Assembly: GCA_964427535.1 (NCBI GenBank)
Contig: CAYRVF010000060.1
Coordinates: 1 to 30,928 of the forward strand
Reading direction: 5' to 3'
Source of the DNA: CAYRVF01 sp964427535
GTDB taxonomy: Bacteria > Chloroflexota > Ktedonobacteria > Ktedonobacterales > JADMIN01
DNA length: 30,928 bases
Shown here one piece after another: positions 7,352 through 14,453 of the stretch (position 1 is the first letter of the stretch; each line of letters begins with the position of its first letter). A model generated the notes under the pieces. The model did no database searches. It saw nothing but the letters and a program-made list of their open reading frames with translations, and was not told the DNA's origin. The position numbers were made by a program, and so were the translations under genes.

Positions 7352-7644
7352 GACAAACCACCTCCTCTTCCATCTTCCACTTCGCCCGGCAGTGACACGT
7401 TCCGCACGCCGAGCAGTCTGCGCTGAATGTTGAGACGAGCGCCTTCGCCGTGTGCATGCCTGTGTAGTACTTCCGTCTCTTTCCTCCTGTGGTTGCGTGC
7501 TCGCTCTCTGCCACCACCCTAGAAGGGCCGGCGGGAGACGCGCGAATATCTCGTTTCCGAGGCACGTCGTCGTGCTACAATGGCCTCCGTGTTCCTCGTC
7601 GGCGCAGGGAGAACGGTTGCTACGGGCAGGTGGGAGAGGATTGC
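7352..7644. other. Gene-poor stretch between divergent genes
   Basis: No convincing full gene is seen. On the minus strand an ATG at 7457 opens a short frame with clustered cysteines (DCSACGTCHC) that runs into the DUF6788-like gene in another frame, but it has no properly spaced ribosome site. The right end holds an extended -10 promoter for the gene at 7645. Confidence 0.4.
7573..7581 (+). promoter_or_regulatory. Extended -10 promoter of the TPR-protein gene
   Basis: TGC directly precedes TACAAT (7576-7581), an extended -10 element. The -35 position is weak (GTTTCC, 17 bases upstream). The transcript would have a leader of about 55 bases before the ATG at 7645. Confidence 0.5.
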
Positions 7645-8898
7645 ATGGCCCAGGATGTGGGAATCGAGTATCTCGTCGTCTCGCGCTTTGCCGATCCGCC
7701 GGGCGAAGACACCCTGACCCGATCACTCGTCGCGGGGAACGTGCGGGTCGTCTCATACACCCCCAGCTCTCCCACTGCTGGGGCCGCGGCGTCCACAAGC
7801 CAGACTGGCCGCACACGCCTCGGCTCCTATGTGCTTGAAGCGCCCGCTGGTGCATCACGGGCCGTGCTCTCAGTGCTGCGGTACGACGCGCCGGTGCTGA
7901 CCGGGATGGGGGAGCGCGCGTTTACCCTGCTCACGCGCAGCCTGTATCCCGACGACGTGCAGACGTTGCGCGACGGCACGCTCGCTCTGCGGCTGCGGGT
8001 CGACATGACCGATGCCGCCGCGCAGGTGGTGCTCGATTGGTGCGTGCGTGTGCTGCGCGCGGTGCTCGACCTGACCCACGGCGCCGTGTTCGATCCGGCG
8101 GCGCAGCGGTGTTTCGGAGGTGGAGAGGTATCCGCCCTCGCATCGAATGCGCCGCTCGGGCATCTGAGCTTTCATGATGAGGTGTGGGACGCGGAGAGCC
8201 GCTGGCTGCACACTCACGGCCTGCAAAAGTTTGGCCGGCCCGAGCTCGACCTCGTCGGCGTCCCGCATTCGCTGCTGAGTGAGGGCTGGACCTTCCTGCG
8301 CGAGGTCTCCGAGAACCTGGCGCGAGGCGCCACCCTTGTCGCCGGGCAGGAGATCGCGCTGGAGGACCTGGGTAAGGCTGTCGCCACGGGTGTCTCGCCG
8401 GATCTCGATCACCAGGCGCCGTTTGGCCGCCTTCGGCTGGCGGATACCGATACGAGCGCGGGAACTACCGATCAGCGCATCGCCGGACTGCTGAAACGCA
8501 TGGCGCTCAGTGAAGCGGGGCGAGGCATCGCCTCTGGCGACACGGATGCCGCGCTCGACGCGTTGGATCGCGTGTTGGCCGCCGACCCGGACGATTGTGC
8601 GGCGATGACGATGAAGGCGCAGGTGCTGCTGCGCGAGGGCCAGGCGATGGAGGCGCTGGAGCTGGGTGAGCTGATGCAGGTGCGTTCTCCTGGTGACTAT
8701 CGCGGTCCCTACATACTGGGAGCCGCGTTGCATGCGCTGGGACGCGACCGCGAGGCCGCCCAGGAGCTAACACGGGCCATCGACCGCGAGCCGGAGGCCG
8801 TCGAAGCGTTCGCGTTGCGGGCGGAGGTCTACACCCGGCTTGGCTCGGAGCAGCTTGCCGCCGTCGACCGCGCGCATGCGGCCTATCTCGGCAGGTGA
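7645..8898 (+). CDS. TPR-containing protein with unassigned N-terminal domain
   Basis: This 417-residue cytoplasmic protein lacks a signal peptide. Residues 1 to about 270 form a domain I cannot place with certainty; the stretch WLHTHGLQKFGRPELDLVGV resembles DUF4261/DUF2314-type small regulatory or immunity-like proteins. From about residue 285 onward there are roughly three tetratricopeptide-type helical pairs (GDTDAALDALDRVLAADPDD, then ALHALGRDREAAQELTRAID, then AFALRAEVYTRLG), which usually mediate protein contacts. The ATG at 7645 has GGGAGAGGA before it and an extended -10 promoter further up. The gene precedes translin on the same strand but has a separate promoter between. Function unknown. 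Confidence 0.75.
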   Translation: MAQDVGIEYLVVSRFADPPGEDTLTRSLVAGNVRVVSYTPSSPTAGAAASTSQTGRTRLGSYVLEAPAGASRAVLSVLRYDAPVLTGMGERAFTLLTRSLYPDDVQTLRDGTLALRLRVDMTDAAAQVVLDWCVRVLRAVLDLTHGAVFDPAAQRCFGGGEVSALASNAPLGHLSFHDEVWDAESRWLHTHGLQKFGRPELDLVGVPHSLLSEGWTFLREVSENLARGATLVAGQEIALEDLGKAVATGVSPDLDHQAPFGRLRLADTDTSAGTTDQRIAGLLKRMALSEAGRGIASGDTDAALDALDRVLAADPDDCAAMTMKAQVLLREGQAMEALELGELMQVRSPGDYRGPYILGAALHALGRDREAAQELTRAIDREPEAVEAFALRAEVYTRLGSEQLAAVDRAHAAYLGR

Positions 8899-8961
8899 TT
8901 TCGGGGCTGAACCGGCCCAGCTGGGAGGGTCTCTCCTACCGGATTGTGGCGGGGTCCAGGT

Positions 8962-8991
8962 TTGACACGCGGCAAAGGGACCGTATACACT
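8962..8991 (+). promoter_or_regulatory. Promoter of the translin-family gene
   Basis: TTGACA (8962-8967) is a perfect -35. The -10 is either TATACA (8984-8989, spacing 16) or TACACT (8986-8991, spacing 18). Transcription would begin near 8997, leaving an unusually long leader of about 157 bases. Confidence 0.7.
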
Positions 8992-9061
8992 AAGTGCCAC
9001 GAGGCATGATGCGCGTAGGCATGGCACCTGCAACGAGTGAGACTGTTGAGCTGCGCCGTGC

Positions 9062-9145
9062 GACGGTGCTGGTGCCTGGACGGCACCGGGCGCACCTTCC
9101 GGGACCGTCAGGTAGAGACGCCGCGGAGGACGCCGCGGCAAAGGA
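9062..9145 (+). promoter_or_regulatory. Structured 5' leader of the translin-family gene
   Basis: Several hairpins lie between promoter and start. GACGGT (9062-9067) pairs with ACCGTC (9104-9109) and encloses GGTGCC (9071-9076) paired with GGCACC (9082-9087). CCGCGG (9121-9126) pairs with CCGCGG (9133-9138) around AGGACG, immediately before the ribosome site AAGGA (9141-9145). The last stem could limit ribosome access. Regulation is inferred and no known riboswitch was recognised. Confidence 0.4.
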
Positions 9146-9153
9146 CGATCACC

Positions 9154-9807
9154 GTGTCTGACCTCCAAGCAATTAGCCGGTCCGCACATAACTATCTGTC
9201 GACCAAATATGCGGCACGAGAGCGCGCATTGCCGAAGTCGCGCTCCGCTATCCGGCTGTGCGCCAACGCGATTCGCGCGGTGCATCGGGGTGAGGGCGAG
9301 CAGGCGCAGCGTCTGCTGAACGAGGCAGGCGGCTTGCTGCGCGAGATGTCGCACGACCTGCGCGAGCACCAGGACATCTTCTATGCCGGGTTCGTCGCCG
9401 ACGCCCAGAAAGAGTTCGCCGAGGCCTCGCTGACGGTCGCCCTGATCCGGCGAGAGCCGCTGCCCCTGCCGGAGTCTCTGAGCGTCGAGTGGGCGCCCTA
9501 CCTCAACGGGCTGGGCGAGGCGGTGGGCGAGCTGCGCCGCTACGTGCTCGACCGCATGCGCCTGGGCAAGCTCGACGGCTGCGAAGACCTGCTCGCCGAT
9601 ATGGACGAGATCTACAACGTGCTCATTACGCTTGATTTCCCCGACGCTATCACCGGCAACCTGCGCCGTACGACTGATTCCGTGCGCGGCATTCTCGAGA
9701 AGACCCGTGGTGATCTGACCCTCGCGATGTCACAAGAGCGACTGAACAGCGCGATGACACGTGTCGAGGAAAGCCTACGTGGGTGGGACCGCACGAGCGG
9801 CTTCTAA
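9154..9807 (+). CDS. Translin/TRAX-family protein
   Basis: This all-helical 217-residue protein matches the translin fold family. In eukaryotes translin and TRAX form the C3PO ribonuclease that degrades RISC passenger strands and processes tRNA; archaea and some bacteria have single homologues. Recognisable segments are a basic N-terminal helix region (SRSAIRLCANAIRAVHRGE), the acidic helix DAQKEFAEASL with Glu87 and Glu90 aligned to the TRAX catalytic pair, a GEAVGELRR helix, and DLLADMDEIYNVLITLDFPD with a C-terminal arginine-rich helix like that of translin. The GTG start at 9154 has AAGGA eight bases upstream; in-frame sequence before it is not protein-like. It has its own strong promoter and a structured leader. 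RNA binding is likely and nuclease activity possible. Confidence 0.85.
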   Translation: MSDLQAISRSAHNYLSTKYAARERALPKSRSAIRLCANAIRAVHRGEGEQAQRLLNEAGGLLREMSHDLREHQDIFYAGFVADAQKEFAEASLTVALIRREPLPLPESLSVEWAPYLNGLGEAVGELRRYVLDRMRLGKLDGCEDLLADMDEIYNVLITLDFPDAITGNLRRTTDSVRGILEKTRGDLTLAMSQERLNSAMTRVEESLRGWDRTSGF

Positions 9808-9876
9808 GGCACCTGGTTTTCTTCGCTGGCATGCGGCCGCGCGCGGTCATGCGTACTCCCTAACCAAAGAACCCTC

Positions 9877-9905
9877 TTTATCTGGCAACTTGTCAATGGT
9901 ATCCT
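9877..9905 (+). promoter_or_regulatory. Candidate promoter of the UbiA-like gene
   Basis: TTTATC (9877-9882) lies 17 bases from TATCCT (9900-9905). Both boxes are imperfect, but position and spacing suit the ATG at 9951. Confidence 0.35.
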
Positions 9906-9950
9906 GCGAGCACGGGCAGGCGACATGCGGTCGGCGAAGGGGGACAGCGC

Positions 9951-10952
9951 ATGCACGACGAGAGTAGCACAGATGGCACGGCGGGCATGCTCGGATTTAC
10001 TTCCGGCGCACCCGCCGACGCCGCGTCCACTCCAGCTGTGAGCATGCTGGTGACCGCGATTGTGCGGGCGGCGCACCCTGAAGCCTGGTTCTATGTAGTC
10101 GCTCCGGCGATCTTCGGCTCGCTCAGCGTCTGGCTGGTTGGCCAGCATCCAGCGTTCGGGACGGCTCTCTCGGGCCTCGTGGCGGCACTCCTCATCTTCA
10201 TCGGCGCCGCGCTCCTTGAGTCGCGTGCGGCACTGACCCCGACTGGCGACATCGTCAGCGCTCCTATCGAGGAGGCCGCCCGGTGGGAGCGGGAACACTA
10301 CCGGCCGATCTTTCTGCGGGCGGGCGTCGTGTGCTTCGTGCTCGCCGCGTTGGCGGGCATTCCGGCGGTGCATCGTGGAGGTATACCCGTCGCGGTGATC
10401 GGCGTCGTGTGCGTCGCCGCCTCCGTCGCGCTCTCCACCACGCCGTTCCCCTTGAGCGCTACGCCGATTGGCGATGTCGTCGTGGCGGCGGCGCTGGGTC
10501 CGGCTCTCGTCGCGGCGCAGGTGCTCGCCCAGACGCGCCACCCCAATTCCGTGCAGATGGATATTGGCTTCGCATTCGGCGTGTTGACGCTCGCCACCAT
10601 TCTCGCCATCCGCATGCGCAGCGCCGAATCTGACCGCCTGCGCGGACGCAAGACGCTACGGGTGCTCCTTGGCGCGCGCGGCACCCAGGCGCTCATCGTC
10701 CTCTGTATCGCCGCGGCGTATGCGTTGCTGCTCGCCGCTGGGCTGCCGCTCAGAGCACCACATGGGCTGCTGCTGGGGTGGCTCTCGCTGCCGTTCGCCG
10801 TTGTAGCCGCGACCAGCTGTATCCGGGCGGCGCAAGACAGCGCGCGGCGGCTCGCGGCCCAGGCGACCAGCTGGCTCTACACCTGGTTCGCCGTCTTCGT
10901 TCTGCTTGGCACCGCGCTGAACATTGTGTATCTCGTCGTCCGCGTGAAGTAG
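9951..10952 (+). CDS. UbiA/MenA-like membrane protein without the Asp-rich motifs
   Basis: This 333-residue polytopic protein has about eight hydrophobic segments. Its second half follows the MenA (1,4-dihydroxy-2-naphthoate prenyltransferase) pattern: PFPLSATPIGDVVVAAALGP, then a helix ending in RSAESDRLRGRKTLRVLLG at about 222-241, where MenA has a conserved D-x-x-x-D segment before GK-TL. The first motif, NDxxD in true prenyltransferases, is replaced around residues 82-100 by ALLESRAALTPTGD. Those aspartates bind Mg2+ and prenyl diphosphate, so this protein may not be a prenyltransferase, or may have lost activity. The ATG at 9951 has GGGGGA upstream. A small membrane protein follows 66 bases later. 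The family call is from motif reading. Confidence 0.65.
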   Translation: MHDESSTDGTAGMLGFTSGAPADAASTPAVSMLVTAIVRAAHPEAWFYVVAPAIFGSLSVWLVGQHPAFGTALSGLVAALLIFIGAALLESRAALTPTGDIVSAPIEEAARWEREHYRPIFLRAGVVCFVLAALAGIPAVHRGGIPVAVIGVVCVAASVALSTTPFPLSATPIGDVVVAAALGPALVAAQVLAQTRHPNSVQMDIGFAFGVLTLATILAIRMRSAESDRLRGRKTLRVLLGARGTQALIVLCIAAAYALLLAAGLPLRAPHGLLLGWLSLPFAVVAATSCIRAAQDSARRLAAQATSWLYTWFAVFVLLGTALNIVYLVVRVK

Positions 10953-11018
10953 GAGCCTGTGCCCGACGGTCTGGATCGCATCGGCACCGGGGGGCGGAGG
11001 AGGAAGGGGAGGAACGTC

Positions 11019-11363
11019 ATGAGCGTGGCCCGGCATATTTTCGGAACGATCTTCCGCGCATTGCTCCGTATCGTCGTGACTGCGCTGATCTGCGCCGTGA
11101 TCGCGATCATCGTCGTGCTGGCCGTCTCGTATGCCACGCTTCACCAGTGGCCGCCGCATCAACTCACCACGATTGCTACGGTCGGCTTCGCCGTGCTCGC
11201 GGCGTACGCGGGCGGGCTGACCGTGTTGCTGGTCGAGGCTGTGCGCGGTTTCGTAGCCGCCACGCGCGCCGTGGAGCGCGACGGCGCCTCGCTGCTGCGG
11301 ACCGTGGAAGGCGACGCGCTGGGCGCGCTCCACCCGACCGAGCAGAAGCGCACACCACGCTAG
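11019..11363 (+). CDS. Small hypothetical membrane protein, two transmembrane segments
   Basis: This 114-residue protein has two hydrophobic helices (IVVTALICAVIAIIVVLAV at about 16-38 and a second at about 55-75) and a polar C-terminal tail. I do not recognise the family. The ATG at 11019 is strongly supported by GGGGAGGAA six bases upstream; an in-frame ATG at 10959 lacks a site. It probably shares a transcript with the UbiA-like gene 66 bases before it. Confidence 0.7.
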   Translation: MSVARHIFGTIFRALLRIVVTALICAVIAIIVVLAVSYATLHQWPPHQLTTIATVGFAVLAAYAGGLTVLLVEAVRGFVAATRAVERDGASLLRTVEGDALGALHPTEQKRTPR

Positions 11364-11431
11364 CGAGCGCCTCGCCATCTCTCATTCGTCAGCGCGAATG
11401 GCGACAAGCGGACAGGTCGCCTCTTAGCGGA

Positions 11432-11631
11432 AGTGGCGAACGGGGTGGATCACGGGGCGGCCCATAACGCATCACATGTCCCCGACCGCGACGGACACTT
11501 CCGAGCGTGCGTTGCCGCGAGGCGATCACGCGCGTGGTCGCCGCCGGGACGCGCTGTCGGCTCGTCCGTCGGGCACGCCCCACGTATCCGGACGACATCC
11601 GTGCTGGTGTCTCATCGCGTGGTTCGCCACT
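11432..11631. repeat. Perfect 10-bp inverted repeat bounding about 200 bases
   Basis: AGTGGCGAAC (11432-11441) is the exact reverse complement of GTTCGCCACT (11622-11631). The interior has no gene. It could be a small non-autonomous element, but no target duplication was seen, and the second copy of the inner repeat at 13231 lacks a matching left end. Confidence 0.35.
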
Positions 11632-11634
11632 CCC
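11580..11634. repeat. Diverged interspersed repeat, copy A
   Basis: This segment aligns without gaps to 13231-13285, with 43 of 55 positions identical by hand count, including CCACGTATC at the left and GGTTCGCCACTCCC at the right. The match weakens but may continue about 17 bases to the left. Confidence 0.6.
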
Positions 11635-12142
11635 TCAGCCTCGCGTTGTTGACCACGAATGCTGTATCTGCGCCAAGCACTCGGGCTCGTCCGTCGTTCC
11701 GGGCAGCGAAATCAAGAGTGTCGAGCAGGTCTCGATTTCGCATCTGCCGCTGGCACCTGGGCTGGCATCCGATCAGAGGTCTACCTCGGATGCCTCTTCG
11801 TTCAACTGCGCCGGCACGTCCAGAAACTCGGCGATCTTTCGCTGGCCGAGGCAAGTGCTCGGGCGATGGGTGACTCTCAGGTCGCGGCCATGTCGGGCAC
11901 CCTGTTGGCGGGCTGTGGTGCTTCGTTACCTACTACATGTTCGCAGCTCTGTACATCCATGTGCAATCATTCAGGAATAGCATGGATCCTGGTCTGTCTT
12001 TCCCTGCCGCTCCTAGGATTGTTAGGGCTCTTCCTGTTTACGCCGCGTAACGGTTTATGGAATCATCCGGTGCTGACGCCGTCGCGGCTCGGACGCATCG
12101 GCGGGATGCCCGTGGAGTTGACACAACAAGGAGGAAATGCTG

Positions 12143-13012
12143 ATGGACGCGACGACACTTTCCGGCGGAACGTTCACCATGGCCGAGGATCTGACGGTCA
12201 CCCGCGTGGGATACGGCGCGATGCAGCTGGCCGGCCCGCACGTGTTCGGCCCGCCCGCGGACCGTGACGCCGCTATTGCCGTACTGCGCGAGGCAGTCGA
12301 GCTGGGTATCACCCACATCGACACCAGCGACTACTACGGCCCATACGTCACCAATCAGATCATCAAAGAAGCGCTGTACCCGTACCCCGACTCATTGCAC
12401 ATCGTCACGAAGGTTGGCGCGTTTCGCGACGCCGAAGGCGGCTGGCCCCAGGCGCTCGCCCCCGAGCAGCTGCGCCAGGCAGTCTACGACAATCTCGACC
12501 ACCTCGGCCTCGACGCACTCGACGTCGTCAACCTGCGCGTCGGGGGGCTCGACAGCCCCACGCCTGGTTCGATCGCCGGACCGTTCACGGTGCTCGCGCA
12601 ACTGCAGCGGGAGGGATTGATCAAGCATCTCGGTCTCAGCACTGTGAGCGCCGAGCAGATCGCCGAGGCACAGTCCATCGCGCCGATTGTCAGCGTGCAG
12701 AACTTCTACAACCTCGCCCACCGGAACGACGACGACCTGATTGACGCCCTCGCCGCCCAGGGCATCGCCTACGTGCCCTACTTCCCGCTCGGGGGCTTCT
12801 CCCCGCTTCAGTCCGACACGCTGGACGCAGTCGCCGCCCGTCTGGGCACGACCCCGATGGCCGTCGCGCTGGCGTGGCTGCTCCAGCGCTCACCGAACAT
12901 TCTGCTGATCCCCGGGACCTCGTCCGTCGCGCATCTACGCGAGAACGTCGCCGGTGCGGCGCTAAGGCTGCCCGAGGACGCGCTGACCGAGCTGAACAGG
13001 ATCGCCGCATGA
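12143..13012 (+). CDS. pdxI: PdxI/YdbC-type aldo/keto reductase (pyridoxal reductase)
   Basis: This 289-residue (beta/alpha)8 NADPH-dependent reductase very closely resembles E. coli YdbC (PdxI), which reduces pyridoxal to pyridoxine in vitamin B6 salvage. Shared segments include RVGYGAMQLAGPHVFGPPAD, HIDTSDYYGPYVTNQIIKEA with the catalytic Asp and Tyr, IVTKVG with the catalytic Lys, DVVNLRVGG (this subgroup has Asn-Leu-Arg where other AKRs have His), VPYFPLGGFSPLQS, and NILLIPGTSSVAHLREN. The start at 12143 is chosen over the ATG at 12137 because AAGGAGG (12128-12134) is eight bases before the former and only two before the latter. No other B6 genes are near. The promoter is not evident; a TTGACA at 12118 is too close to the start to serve. 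Confidence 0.92.
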   Translation: MDATTLSGGTFTMAEDLTVTRVGYGAMQLAGPHVFGPPADRDAAIAVLREAVELGITHIDTSDYYGPYVTNQIIKEALYPYPDSLHIVTKVGAFRDAEGGWPQALAPEQLRQAVYDNLDHLGLDALDVVNLRVGGLDSPTPGSIAGPFTVLAQLQREGLIKHLGLSTVSAEQIAEAQSIAPIVSVQNFYNLAHRNDDDLIDALAAQGIAYVPYFPLGGFSPLQSDTLDAVAARLGTTPMAVALAWLLQRSPNILLIPGTSSVAHLRENVAGAALRLPEDALTELNRIAA

Positions 13013-13230
13013 GCACACCGACCGCGCACGCCGCAGTTGGGTTCAATTGTCCAGACAACCAAGGGTTCCACGTGGCAATCGCCTTCGCCGATGTGGGCTA
13101 CGCCTTACATTTGTAGGCCTGCCGACCCGGCCCCCTCGATGCGCTGGGTACTGTCACGCACGACCGCCACGACGACACCACAGGTCTGGCCGCCGCCTGC
13201 GACATCCTCGCGTTGTGCGTGGCGCCCGCT

Positions 13231-13285
13231 CCACGTATCAGGATGAGATCCGAGGTCGTGTTTATCCGTGCGGTTCGCCACTCCC
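13231..13285. repeat. Diverged interspersed repeat, copy B
   Basis: This is the counterpart of 11580-11634 in the same orientation, 43 of 55 identical and without gaps. It ends 14 bases before the -35 box of the larE promoter. Confidence 0.6.
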
Positions 13286-13299
13286 GCGTTGCGACCGGT

Positions 13300-13329
13300 T
13301 TGACGACTGGCGTCAGGCAGACATACAAT
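13300..13329 (+). promoter_or_regulatory. Promoter of larE
   Basis: TTGACG (13300-13305) and TACAAT (13324-13329) are 18 bases apart, and the start would lie about 80 bases before the ATG at 13419. Confidence 0.65.
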
Positions 13330-13418
13330 TCAGAGCCGGACGCCGGTTGTGGCTATGTGTGACAAGCCGCCAGGCGCCGGGAACGGCGGGGATCGACCAC
13401 AGCAGAGGACCAGACGCG

Positions 13419-14318
13419 ATGCGAGACGATGTGCGCACGGAAGACGAGCGTTCGGCGGGGCCTGTAGTGGCGGACGCACAGGCGCTCTCCTCAGAGCTTG
13501 CCGCCAAGTATGATGCGTTGCGGCGGCAGGTGCGCGCGCTTGGCTCCGTGCTGGTCGCCTACTCGGGCGGCGTCGACAGCGGGCTGCTGCTCAAAGTCGC
13601 GGTGGATGAGCTGGGGAGTCGCGCGGTTGGCTGTCTGGCGTCTTCCCCGGCATATGACGACGAAGAAACCGCCGAGGCCGTGCGCGTGGCCGCCGCGATG
13701 GGCGCGCGCCTGGAACTCGTCGAAACGCACGAGGTCGACGACGAGCGCTATGCCGCGAACGGCGCCGACCGGTGCTACTTCTGTAAGACTGAGCTGTTTG
13801 ATGTGCTCGAACCGGTCGCGCGGCGGCTTGGTCTGGAGCACATCGCCTACGGTATGAACCTCGACGACCGGGGCGACTGGCGGCCTGGGCAGCGCGCCGC
13901 ACGCGAGCGCGGAGTGCGCGCCCCGCTGGACGACGCCGGATTCACCAAAGACGACGTGCGGACGCTCGCGCGTTTCCTCGGGCTCTCCATCTGGGACAAG
14001 CCTGCCCTCGCGTGTTACTCCTCGCGCATCCCTTATGGCGTGCGTGTGACGCCTGAGGTGCTGGCACAGGTGGGCCGCGCCGAGCGCGCGCTGCGGAAGC
14101 TGGGCTTCAAGCATCTGCGCGTGCGGCACCACGAGCAGATTGCGCGCATTGAGCTCGACCCCGCCGAGCTGCCACGGATGCTCGACGACGACATCCGCGA
14201 ACAGGCGTTCCGCGACGTGCGCGCCGCCGGATATCTGTACGTGACGCTCGATCTGCGCGGCTATCGCACCGGCTCGATGAATGAGGCGCTGCTGCGGCGG
14301 GCACCCACTCGCGGCTGA
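13419..14318 (+). CDS. larE: ATP-dependent sulfur transferase LarE
   Basis: This 299-residue enzyme of the PP-loop ATP pyrophosphatase family adenylates and sulfurates a pyridinium carboxylate during synthesis of the nickel pincer cofactor of lactate racemase and relatives. The ATP loop SGGVDS is at 49-54. Cys119 and Cys122 lie in DRCYFCK, and Cys199 in KPALACYSSRIPYG, the position of the sacrificial cysteine of Lactiplantibacillus LarE. A CxxC plus this cysteine is the arrangement linked to [4Fe-4S]-dependent, catalytic LarE variants, so this may be of that kind. The ATG at 13419 has AGAGGA upstream; the longer open frame is noncoding. No larA, larB or larC is seen in the window, so partners must lie elsewhere. 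Confidence 0.92.
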   Translation: MRDDVRTEDERSAGPVVADAQALSSELAAKYDALRRQVRALGSVLVAYSGGVDSGLLLKVAVDELGSRAVGCLASSPAYDDEETAEAVRVAAAMGARLELVETHEVDDERYAANGADRCYFCKTELFDVLEPVARRLGLEHIAYGMNLDDRGDWRPGQRAARERGVRAPLDDAGFTKDDVRTLARFLGLSIWDKPALACYSSRIPYGVRVTPEVLAQVGRAERALRKLGFKHLRVRHHEQIARIELDPAELPRMLDDDIREQAFRDVRAAGYLYVTLDLRGYRTGSMNEALLRRAPTRG

Positions 14319-14453
14319 GGTCTTCCCCGCCCGGGTCGCCACTCCGAAAGCTCCAGGCGATCTCACTCCGTCCGCGCAAACTTTTGTCGCTGTTCGGCGT
14401 AGTATTGAGTAGAGCAAGACCATTCGGTTCCGTTCTCCGGAGAGGAACGCCTC

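Larger units (their letters stand above)
11364..12142. other. 779-base stretch with no convincing gene
   Basis: Open frames here lack ribosome sites and protein-like composition, for example the frame entering pdxI from about 11659. The region holds a 10-bp perfect inverted repeat about 200 bases apart (11432-11441 and 11622-11631), repeat copy A (11580-11634), and, at its right end, the ribosome site of the next gene. A hydrophobic frame opening at the ATG at 11959 is not supported by a ribosome site. It may be decayed or mobile-element-derived DNA. Confidence 0.5.
13013..13418. other. 406-base stretch without a gene, holding repeat copy B and the larE promoter
   Basis: The frame running into larE from 13047 is open but not protein-like and has no ribosome site. 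The visible content is repeat copy B at 13231-13285 and a good promoter at 13300-13329, which starts just beyond the repeat. Confidence 0.6.

Noticed and set aside
7352..7858. Long upstream extension of the DUF6788-like frame
   Set aside because: The extension is Arg/Ser-rich and overlaps the divergent TPR gene; a well-placed ribosome site supports the GTG at 7351 instead.
12118..12123. TTGACA as -35 box for pdxI
   Set aside because: It is only 25 bases before the start codon and 5 before the ribosome site, so no -10 and leader fit.
11659..12267. Open frame of about 200 residues entering pdxI
   Set aside because: No ribosome site, mixed composition, and its end overlaps the well-supported PdxI gene in another frame.
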